From an uncultured Dysgonomonas sp. (GTDB lineage: Bacteria; Bacteroidota; Bacteroidia; Bacteroidales; Dysgonomonadaceae): 20,284 nt of DNA. This document shows positions 7,238-14,400 of this stretch, one piece after another (the stretch's first letter is position 1; each line of letters opens with the position of its first letter). The notes below the pieces were generated by a model. The model had not been told where the DNA came from and did not search any database. It saw only the letters and a list, made by a program, of their open reading frames with translations. Location: NCBI GenBank assembly GCA_937875275.1, contig CALNCC010000183.1:1-20284 (forward strand), written 5' to 3'. Position numbers and translations under genes: made by a program.

Positions 7238-10200
7238 TTTTTGTTTTGACTGTTTATAAACTCATCGTTAGAGTTCAAAACTCCCGATTTGCTGATTTTG
7301 TCCTGAATGGTTTGGAAGATTATGTATAGAGACGGTATAACCAATACCCCAATCAGTGTACCGATAAACATACCTCCGATGGCACTCAACCCAATAGAAC
7401 GGTTACCGATAGCTCCTGCACCCGATGCCAAAGCCAATGGCATCAACCCGAAGATGAATGCAAACGATGTCATCAAGATAGGACGAAGACGTGCTACGGC
7501 ACCATTTACGGCAGCTTCGACAATACTCATTCCTTGCTGACGACGCTGTACAGCATACTCAACTATCAGAATCGCATTCTTGGCAAGCAGCCCGATCAAC
7601 ATGATCATCGATATCTGCACATATATGTTGTTTACAATACCTTGCGGTACACCGAATGCCATGAGGAATATAAATACCCCGGCCAATCCGACAGGCAATG
7701 AGAACATTACGGCAAGTGGTATAATATAACTTTCATACAATGCCGATAGCAACAAGTATACGAATATAATACATATCACGAATATGATTCCTGTCTGACT
7801 TCCGCTACCGGTTTCTTCGCGAGTCATACCCGAATATTCGAATGCATATCCTTCGGGGAAGATAGATCCATCCTGAGACATTTCTTCGATAACATTGATA
7901 ACATCCCCTGTACTATATGCTTTATAATAGTTCGGAATAATTGTTACGTCCATTGACGAGAACATATTGAAACGGTTCAGCGACTGCGGAGCCGTAACAT
8001 CCGTAATTGAGATAAACTCAGTTATCGGAGCCATTTCCCCGGTACCGGTTTTCACATATATCTTGCTCAGATCTTCTTGCTTACTTCTGTACTCAGGTGC
8101 AGCTTGCGCCATAACACGGAACTGTTTCCCATACAGGTTGAGATTAGACACATAATAGCTACCAATATATGCCTGTAATGTTCCCATCACTGCACTAAGT
8201 GTCAATCCGGCTTCTTTTATTTTCGGCAAATCGGCTTCGATTTGTTTTTGAGGGAATCCGGGATTAAAGTTTGTCATAGCCATCATCACTTCCTCGCGAG
8301 CATTAAGTTTCTCTACAAGATTTGTTGTTACTTTATAGAAATCGTTAATATCTCCTCCGGCTCTGTCCTGCATCTGCAATTCAACACCGGCTCCAAGACC
8401 AAACCCTTGCAAGGTAGGGGTCGCGATGAAAAAGAATGTAGCGTCTTGTATATGCTTCGTTTTCTCGGTAAGCAATACTGTTACCTCGTCTGTTTTTATT
8501 TTTCGTTGATCCCACGGGTGCATCTTTACAATCATTGTACCATAAGAACTACCCATACCACTCATAAAGTTTACCCCGGTAATATCAGTAACACTTTCTA
8601 CCCCGTCGATTCCTTTTATTATATCAACGACCTCAGAAACAACTACCGAAGTTCGTTCAAGAGATGATCCCGGAGGCAATGTTACGAACGCTAATACAGC
8701 CCCACTATCCTCATTCGGCACAAAACCTCTCGGTATGAAATTAGCTAATCCAACAAGTATCAATGACGAAATGGCGATAATAACGACAGTTATCCAACGA
8801 TGTCCTCTTCTACCTAAAAAGTGTAACGAAGATTTGTATTTTTGAGTTACAGAATTAAACATCAGGTTGAAAGAATAATAGAATCGTTGTATCAGACCTT
8901 TCTTCTTTCCATGCTCATCCTCGTCATGCCCTTTAAGGAACAAGGCACATAATGCCGGACTCAGAGTCAAGGCATTGACTGCCGAAATCAAAATAGCGAT
9001 GGCAAGGGTCAACCCAAATTGCTTGAAGAAGATACCCGATGTTCCTCCGATAAAACTCACAGGAACAAACACTGCCGACATCACCAGCGTGATGGATATA
9101 ATAGCCGGTGCAATTTCTTTCAATGCAGCCAATGTCGCTTTCTTAGGGTCTTTCTCGCCCGCATCCAACTGTGCATGGACTGCCTCGACGACCACAATGG
9201 CATCATCGACCACAATACCGATAGCAAGCACCATAGCAAACAGTGTCAATAGATTTATAGAGAATCCAAACATCTGAAGGAAGAAGAACGTACCGATGAT
9301 AGATACCGGAACTGCAATTGCCGGGATCAATGTGGAACGGAAATCCTGTAAGAATACAAACACCACAAGGAATACCAACAAGAAGGCTTCTATTAGAGTA
9401 GAGATAACCTTATCGATAGACGCATTCAGGAACTCACTCGAGTCCATCACATAATTGATTTCTACACCTTGAGGTAAAACTTTTCGTGCTTCTTCGATTA
9501 CGTCTTTTATATCATTGATAACCTGAGTCGCATTTGATCCGGCAGTTTGGCTGATCGCCATAAACACGGCATCGTCTGTCCCATTTCGGTTCGACGTTAC
9601 GGAATAACTTAACGATCCGAGTTCGACGTCTGCAACATCACTCAATCTTAATATTTGACCTTTTTGCGAACGAAGAATTATGTTCCCAAATTCTGTTTCA
9701 TTTTTCAATCGTCCGGTATATTTCAACGTATATTGAAATGCCTGATCGCTATTTTGCCCCAATTCACCCGGAGCGGCTTCAATATTCTGATCCTGCAATG
9801 CACCAATAACTTCCTGTGCAGATAGGCCATAAGACGCCATCACGTCAGGTTTCAGCCACACACGCATTGAGTAGTCTCTCGCACCATATACATTGGCATC
9901 CCCCACCCCATATACACGTTTGATTTGCGGAATGATGTTGATGTTGGCGTAGTTCTGAATATATTCTCCATCATAGTCGGGGTTGGATGTGGATATAGAA
10001 ATCCCCAACAAGGTACTATTCTGTTGCTTACGTACAATAACCCCCTGTTGTGTTACTTCCGACGGCAATAGTGGTGTCGCTCTCGCTGCAAGATTCTGCA
10101 CATTCACGGCAGCAATATCCGGATTTATTCCTTGCTTGAAATATATCTGAATACTCGCACCGCCATTGCTCATTGCTTTGGATGTCATATATGTCATCCC

Positions 10201-10419
10201 TTCCACTCCGTTTATTTGCTCCTCGAGAGGTACGACAACACTGTTCATAACCACCTCGGCATTTGCTCCCGGATACGTTGTACTCAACTGCACTGTTGGC
10301 GGAGCAATATCCGGATATTGCTCAACAGGCAATGTAACCAGCCCGATTATACCCAACACTACAATGAGTATGGATATAACGGTCGACAGAACCGGCCTTT
10401 CTATAAATGTTTTTAACAT
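7234..10419 (-). CDS. RND multidrug efflux pump, inner-membrane transporter (HAE1/AcrB-like)
   Basis: A 1061-residue proton-driven transporter of the inner membrane, the usual length for the hydrophobe/amphiphile efflux family. It begins with the typical LKTFIERPVLSTVISILIVV first helix and the LPVEQYPDIAPPTV motif. Helix 4 carries the paired proton-relay aspartates Asp405-Asp406 (GIVVDDAIVVVEAV), and helix 10 has the partner Lys947 (LLAKNAILIVEYA). The two large periplasmic loops are intact and motifs such as RPILMTSFAFIFG and IGNRSIG are present. No frameshift or missing key residue was seen. It is preceded by the membrane fusion gene (30-base gap) and overlaps the outer-membrane factor by 4 bases. 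Substrates cannot be told from sequence; drugs, bile salts or other amphiphiles are typical. Confidence 0.96.
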   Translation of the reverse strand: MLKTFIERPVLSTVISILIVVLGIIGLVTLPVEQYPDIAPPTVQLSTTYPGANAEVVMNSVVVPLEEQINGVEGMTYMTSKAMSNGGASIQIYFKQGINPDIAAVNVQNLAARATPLLPSEVTQQGVIVRKQQNSTLLGISISTSNPDYDGEYIQNYANINIIPQIKRVYGVGDANVYGARDYSMRVWLKPDVMASYGLSAQEVIGALQDQNIEAAPGELGQNSDQAFQYTLKYTGRLKNETEFGNIILRSQKGQILRLSDVADVELGSLSYSVTSNRNGTDDAVFMAISQTAGSNATQVINDIKDVIEEARKVLPQGVEINYVMDSSEFLNASIDKVISTLIEAFLLVFLVVFVFLQDFRSTLIPAIAVPVSIIGTFFFLQMFGFSINLLTLFAMVLAIGIVVDDAIVVVEAVHAQLDAGEKDPKKATLAALKEIAPAIISITLVMSAVFVPVSFIGGTSGIFFKQFGLTLAIAILISAVNALTLSPALCALFLKGHDEDEHGKKKGLIQRFYYSFNLMFNSVTQKYKSSLHFLGRRGHRWITVVIIAISSLILVGLANFIPRGFVPNEDSGAVLAFVTLPPGSSLERTSVVVSEVVDIIKGIDGVESVTDITGVNFMSGMGSSYGTMIVKMHPWDQRKIKTDEVTVLLTEKTKHIQDATFFFIATPTLQGFGLGAGVELQMQDRAGGDINDFYKVTTNLVEKLNAREEVMMAMTNFNPGFPQKQIEADLPKIKEAGLTLSAVMGTLQAYIGSYYVSNLNLYGKQFRVMAQAAPEYRSKQEDLSKIYVKTGTGEMAPITEFISITDVTAPQSLNRFNMFSSMDVTIIPNYYKAYSTGDVINVIEEMSQDGSIFPEGYAFEYSGMTREETGSGSQTGIIFVICIIFVYLLLSALYESYIIPLAVMFSLPVGLAGVFIFLMAFGVPQGIVNNIYVQISMIMLIGLLAKNAILIVEYAVQRRQQGMSIVEAAVNGAVARLRPILMTSFAFIFGLMPLALASGAGAIGNRSIGLSAIGGMFIGTLIGVLVIPSLYIIFQTIQDKISKSGVLNSNDEFINSQNKK

Positions 10420-10449
10420 TGTTTTATATCTTTATTTATTCAACTTTTA

Positions 10450-11556
10450 TCAATTCTTCGCTTTTATCTTTTGCCCCTCTTTCAGTGTAGCTACACCACT
10501 TTCGACAATCTTATCTCCTGTTGCCAATCCGCGGCTTACGATATAGCTTTTTCCGTCAGGAAGTGTTTGCACATCAATAAGAGTTGAAACAATAGAATCT
10601 CCTTGATATTTATAGGCAAGAATTTTATTCTGTCGTTGGAATGTAGCTGCCTGTGGTATAACCAATGCATCATTTACAGCCTGCGGTATAATTACAGTTC
10701 CACTGAAACCGCTGCGCAACACTCCGTTCGGATTAGGGAACTCAGCACGAAACATTACACTACCTGTTCCGGTCTGCACCTGCCCGCTGATTGTTTTTAT
10801 TTTTCCTTTTTCAGAATATTTTGTCTTATCTTTCAGTATAAGTTCTACTTCCGGAAGATTATTAATTTTCTCTGCCTGAGTATCTCCTTCTAAGTTTTGT
10901 AGTATCTGCATCAATTGCACCTCCGACATTGAAAAATAAGTGAGAACCGAACCTGTATTGGCAACAGTAGTCAACACACTTGCGTTGTTTACAAGGCTTC
11001 CTAAACGGAAAGGTATAGAGCCCACAATGCCGCTTACCGGACTTGTAACACGAGTCCAGCCATAATTAGCCTGAGCGATACCAAGGCTTGCTTCGGCTTG
11101 TTTTTTCGCAGCCTTCGCCGTTGTTAACATATTGTTCTGGGTATCATATTGCACTTGACTCACGATTCCTTTTTCGGCAAGAGGTTTTATCTTATCCACA
11201 CTCAATTGGGCAGTCTGCACCTGAGCCTCGGCACTTAGCACTGCAGCTTTTGCTGTATTCAGATTTTGCTCTGCCAGAGGAGAATCTATCACGAACAAAA
11301 CTTGTCCGGCGTTTACTACCGAGCCTTCATCAACCTTGATTTCTTTTATAAATCCGTCGATTCTTGGCTTAATATCAATATCTTCCTGTCCTTTTATATT
11401 TACCGGAAATTGCATTTCCATCACAGCATTCTGTGCGCTCAATGTCATCACCGGATATTCGGGAACCACAGTCTCGACTTGCTGCTCTTGCGTTCCGCCA
11501 CAAGACGACAATAAAATAAGGGTTAATCCCCCAATACCTAATCCTTTTAACTTCAT
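10450..11556 (-). CDS. RND efflux membrane fusion (periplasmic adaptor) lipoprotein
   Basis: A 368-residue adaptor that bridges pump and outer-membrane duct. The lipoprotein signal LGIGGLTLILLSSCGG gives lipidated Cys19. The order of domains is that of the AcrA/MexA family. The first lipoyl half (about 60-95) contains IDGFIKEIKVDEGSVVNAGQ. A helical hairpin (about 98-160) has alternating Ala/Gln/Lys heptads. The second lipoyl half has YGWTRVTSPVSGIVG (165-179), followed by a beta-barrel and a membrane-proximal domain ending KEGQKIKAKN. The length is normal. It is 13 bases downstream of marR and 30 bases upstream of the pump gene, so it belongs to the same transcript. Confidence 0.94.
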   Translation of the reverse strand: MKLKGLGIGGLTLILLSSCGGTQEQQVETVVPEYPVMTLSAQNAVMEMQFPVNIKGQEDIDIKPRIDGFIKEIKVDEGSVVNAGQVLFVIDSPLAEQNLNTAKAAVLSAEAQVQTAQLSVDKIKPLAEKGIVSQVQYDTQNNMLTTAKAAKKQAEASLGIAQANYGWTRVTSPVSGIVGSIPFRLGSLVNNASVLTTVANTGSVLTYFSMSEVQLMQILQNLEGDTQAEKINNLPEVELILKDKTKYSEKGKIKTISGQVQTGTGSVMFRAEFPNPNGVLRSGFSGTVIIPQAVNDALVIPQAATFQRQNKILAYKYQGDSIVSTLIDVQTLPDGKSYIVSRGLATGDKIVESGVATLKEGQKIKAKN

Positions 11557-11569
11557 ACCTTAATCGTTT

Positions 11570-12037
11570 TTATGATTGATTATTTAATTTGTTTAATTTA
11601 TCGTATATAATTGAAAGCTTCGCTATAAATTCGTCTTTGTCTATATCCGACAAATCCATATCGGCATACAGATTGCTTAAATTCTGACATGCCTTGATCA
11701 ACACTGCAACTCCGGCATCGGTAAGTTCAACAATTCTTGCCCGTGTATCGGTTTCACTTTCTTTTCGTTCCACTAAGCCTTTTTTCTGTAAGTTGCGCAA
11801 GATAGTAGATGTTGTCATCGGATCTATATCCGTCTCTTGCGACAATGCAATTTGCGTTGTTTCTTCATTTTCAGAACTCAAACGTGCTATTGCTCCCAAC
11901 AGCCCCATCTGAGACAACGTCAAACCTGTATCTTCCAATGTTTTTTGAATAAGCCGCTGCCATAGTTTCACAACTCGTCTTACCAAAGGACCAATTTCAT
12001 CTCCGAAAGGGTCTTGCAACCCACTGAGGTCTATCAT
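11570..12037 (-). CDS. MarR family transcriptional regulator of the efflux operon
   Basis: A 155-residue DNA-binding protein. The winged helix-turn-helix spans about residues 40-110: LTLSQMGLLGAIARLS, then TQIALSQETDIDPMTTSTIL as the recognition part. The wing RKESETDTRARIVELTDAG follows, with the DxR motif usual for MarR. Flanking helices (1-35 and 112-155) form the dimer interface. MarR proteins typically repress a nearby efflux operon and are released by a small ligand; its place as first gene of this operon fits autoregulation. The start at 12037 is chosen over an in-frame ATG at 12154. The extra 39 residues of the latter are unlike MarR, and the candidate promoter and operator lie between the two starts. 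Confidence 0.9.
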   Translation of the reverse strand: MIDLSGLQDPFGDEIGPLVRRVVKLWQRLIQKTLEDTGLTLSQMGLLGAIARLSSENEETTQIALSQETDIDPMTTSTILRNLQKKGLVERKESETDTRARIVELTDAGVAVLIKACQNLSNLYADMDLSDIDKDEFIAKLSIIYDKLNKLNNQS

Positions 12038-12062
12038 ATGAATTATAATTACAATTAAACTG

Positions 12063-12070
12063 CAAATATA
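12063..12070 (-). promoter_or_regulatory. Candidate -7 box of the marR efflux operon
   Basis: CAAATATA reads TATATTTG on the minus strand, an exact TAnnTTTG match. Transcription would start near 12057, about 20 bases before the marR ATG. The -33 side overlaps the repeated ATAAG half-sites described separately. Confidence 0.5.
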
Positions 12071-12091
12071 ATAAGCGTACTTATAATAAGT
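12071..12091. promoter_or_regulatory. Candidate MarR operator: three ATAAG half-sites
   Basis: ACTTAT-A-ATAAGT (12079-12091) is a perfect 6+6 palindrome around one base. A third half-site ATAAGC at 12071-12076 forms a second, spaced inverted repeat with ACTTAT. The array lies directly upstream of the -7 box, where a bound MarR dimer would block RNA polymerase. The role is inferred from position and symmetry. Confidence 0.4.
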
Positions 12092-12210
12092 GCCATAATC
12101 ATTAGAAAAAATATGTTTATTAACATTTTTTTGAGGATTACCAATAAGGTTCATTTACGCTGTTCACCTATTGCCTGCTACTATTCCGACACTATATGTA
12201 AACGAAAAAA

Positions 12211-12240
12211 GGTCGGATATATTTAAAATACTATCCAACC
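12211..12240 (-). terminator. Terminator of the phosphohexomutase gene
   Basis: GGTCGGATA (12211-12219) pairs with TATCCAACC (12232-12240) over 9 bases; the irregular pair is a U-G wobble in the minus-strand RNA. A TTTTTT run follows on that strand (12205-12210). It lies 24 bases after the stop of the mutase gene and insulates marR from it. T-rich sequence on the plus side is also present, but no plus-strand gene ends here. Confidence 0.8.
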
Positions 12241-12264
12241 TTTTTCTTATTTTTATGTAAATAT

Positions 12265-14010
12265 TTATATTCCCAAGTCTTTACATATTTGTTTTATTTT
12301 CTCGTCTGTCGCAATTTCCACTGCACCATAGTCGGCACGCGATTTCAGTTTATCTTTAACTTCTATGTAAAATTTAATCTTAGGTTCTGTTCCCGATGGA
12401 CGAATGGAAATCTTCGTATTATCTTCGGTAAAATATTGCAACACATTAGATGTGGTCGGCATTTCTAACGTATATGTTTCATTCAACGCCAAGTCTTGCG
12501 CCTTGAGAACTGCAAAGTCTTTGATGAGTGTTACTCTCGATCCGGCAATCTCTTTTATCGGATTTTCTCTAAAGTTCTTCATCATCGCATCTATTTCTTG
12601 CGCTCCCGAGCGACCTTCTTTCACCACCGAGATTCCTTTTTCTTTCGAGAATCCGTATTCTACATATATGTCTTGCAACATTTCATATATAGTCTTTCCA
12701 TTCCCTTTTGCCCAAGCTGCTATTTCGCCAAACAATATTGCCGCAGATACCGAGTCCTTGTCTCGCACAAAATCTTGAGCAAGGAATCCGTAACTTTCTT
12801 CTCCTCCTCCAATATATTGGCGTTTGCCTTCGAGTTCACGCATAACAGATGCTATCCATTTGAAACCAGTATAACATTCAAACATCTCTACGCCATTACG
12901 TTCCGACACAACCTGAGTCAACGAACTTGTTACAATCGTGCGAACGGTATATTCTTTCCCGGTCAGTTGCCCCAATTCCTTCTTTCTGGTAATGATGTAA
13001 TAGATAAGCATTATCATTGTCTGATTACCATTAAGCAAAATAAATTCGCCTTTATCGTTTCTTACACCTGCCCCAAAACGGTCGGCATCAGGGTCTGTTG
13101 CAAATACCAATTCGGCTCCTGTCTCAATAGCTTTCTGTACACCCATTGCCATTGCAGCAGGGTCTTCCGGATTCGGAGATTTCACTGTAGGAAAGTTTCC
13201 ACTGACCACATTTTGCTCAGGCACATCTATTATATTTGTGAAACCGCAAGCTCTCAAGGCTTTTGGTATAATCTGCCCACCGGTTCCGTGTATCGGAGTG
13301 TAAACAATACCTATATCGCTATGTCTTTTAACGCTTTCGGGCGATAACATTACTGTTTTTAAGTCTGCAATGAAAGCATCATCCATCGTTTCGTCTATAC
13401 CGACTATAAGGCCTTTGTTTGCTTTGAATTTTATATCGTCTATCGACACCCGATTCACTTCGCCTATAATGTTTTTGTCGTGAGGAGGTATTACTTGTGC
13501 CCCGTCGTTCCAATATACTTTATATCCATTATATTCTTTCGGATTGTGTGATGCTGTAAGCATAATACCACTCTGGCAATTCAATTTTCTTACCGCATAT
13601 GATATTTCCGGTACGGGACGAAGTTCGTTGAACACATAAGCTTTTATCCCGTTTGCCGACATTATATCGGCAACTGTCTGTGCAAATTTCTGACTATTGT
13701 TGCGGCAATCATATCCGACAACGATAGATATCTGATCCAAGTCTTTAAACTCTTCAAGAAGATAGTTTGCCAAACCCTGTGTAGCCGCACCAACGGTATA
13801 TATATTCATACGGTTCGATCCGACACCCATAATCCCACGCAACCCGCCTGTTCCAAATTCTAAATCTTTATAGAATACCTCGATCAGAGGCGTTTTATCT
13901 TCACTGTCTAACAACGCCTGCACTTCATTACGCGTTTCTTCATCGTATTTTTCAGACAACCATGTTTGTGCTTTCGCCTGAACCTGTTTTAACAATTCAT
14001 TGTTTTCCAT
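12265..14010 (-). CDS. Phosphoglucomutase/phosphomannomutase (alpha-D-phosphohexomutase family)
   Basis: A 581-residue cytosolic enzyme that interconverts hexose 1- and 6-phosphates through a bisphosphate intermediate, linking glycogen and glycolysis to nucleotide-sugar synthesis. All four family signatures are present. The phosphoserine loop is TASHNPKEYNGYK (Ser154), the metal-binding loop DPDADRFG (306-313), the sugar-binding loop GGGEESYGF (401-409) and the phosphate-binding loop RPSGTEPK (537-544). The FGTGGLRGIMG segment (52-62) is typical of the long PgcA-like/eukaryotic PGM2-like subgroup, whose length of 570-600 matches. Phosphopentomutase activity is known in relatives and cannot be excluded. 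The gene is monocistronic, with its own -7 box and terminator. Confidence 0.93.
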   Translation of the reverse strand: MENNELLKQVQAKAQTWLSEKYDEETRNEVQALLDSEDKTPLIEVFYKDLEFGTGGLRGIMGVGSNRMNIYTVGAATQGLANYLLEEFKDLDQISIVVGYDCRNNSQKFAQTVADIMSANGIKAYVFNELRPVPEISYAVRKLNCQSGIMLTASHNPKEYNGYKVYWNDGAQVIPPHDKNIIGEVNRVSIDDIKFKANKGLIVGIDETMDDAFIADLKTVMLSPESVKRHSDIGIVYTPIHGTGGQIIPKALRACGFTNIIDVPEQNVVSGNFPTVKSPNPEDPAAMAMGVQKAIETGAELVFATDPDADRFGAGVRNDKGEFILLNGNQTMIMLIYYIITRKKELGQLTGKEYTVRTIVTSSLTQVVSERNGVEMFECYTGFKWIASVMRELEGKRQYIGGGEESYGFLAQDFVRDKDSVSAAILFGEIAAWAKGNGKTIYEMLQDIYVEYGFSKEKGISVVKEGRSGAQEIDAMMKNFRENPIKEIAGSRVTLIKDFAVLKAQDLALNETYTLEMPTTSNVLQYFTEDNTKISIRPSGTEPKIKFYIEVKDKLKSRADYGAVEIATDEKIKQICKDLGI

Positions 14011-14044
14011 GCTACTATTTCTATTATTAATTTTTCTAATAGAA

Positions 14045-14052
14045 CAAAAATA
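14045..14052 (-). promoter_or_regulatory. Candidate -7 box for the phosphohexomutase gene
   Basis: CAAAAATA reads TATTTTTG on the minus strand, an exact TAnnTTTG match. The predicted start near 14039 leaves a leader of about 29 bases. The -33 element is not clear. Confidence 0.45.
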
Positions 14053-14266
14053 GTAAATTCCACAGAAGAATAAAATAGATATAGTATTTAATAATGGTTA
14101 TAAATAACACTCATGTTGATTTTCGCGACATAAGTAGATAGATAATCAAAGTATTATATAAGAAAAAGACTCCGTTATAAATACATATTACGTGTGTAAC
14201 CTTTAGCGAAAACGTATTGAGCAATACTATTTCCATGGCCGGGTAATAAAATTTCAGGTTTACGTC

Positions 14267-14274
14267 TATCTTTG
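14267..14274 (+). promoter_or_regulatory. Candidate -7 box for the TPR-protein gene
   Basis: TATCTTTG is an exact TAnnTTTG match and is followed by C, a common Bacteroidetes context. The predicted start near 14280 gives a leader of about 120 bases to the ATG at 14401. No TTG is seen at the usual -33 spacing. Confidence 0.45.
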
Positions 14275-14400
14275 CTTTATAAATGACATTTGGCATATTT
14301 ATTGAAGTAACTAATAGAAGAACGCTATGCTAAATGGCTACCGGAGCGTGATCGCTGACAAACAGTCTTAATTTAACCGAAAAGAATAAGAAAAATATAG

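Larger units (their letters stand above)
14011..14400. other. Divergent intergenic region between the mutase and TPR genes
   Basis: These 390 bases hold the mutase promoter on the minus strand, the candidate TPR-gene promoter on the plus strand, and a plus-strand leader of about 120 bases. The leader contains two tiny open frames: 16 codons from ATG at 14283 and 14 codons from ATG at 14327. A minus-strand frame of 61 codons (14111-14296) has no recognisable features and is probably not a gene. No RNA gene or repeat was recognised. Confidence 0.6.

Noticed and set aside
12038..12154. 39-residue N-terminal extension of MarR from an ATG at 12154
   Set aside because: The extension is unlike MarR proteins and covers the probable promoter and operator; the ATG at 12037 gives a normal 155-residue protein.
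12496..13347. Long 283-codon open frame on the plus strand
   Set aside because: It lies fully antisense to the phosphohexomutase gene, which has all catalytic motifs; its translation has no domain-like pattern and is a shadow frame.
14111..14296. 61-codon minus-strand frame between the mutase and TPR genes
   Set aside because: It overlaps the candidate TPR promoter, shows no family-like pattern, and lies in AT-rich intergenic DNA where such frames are common.
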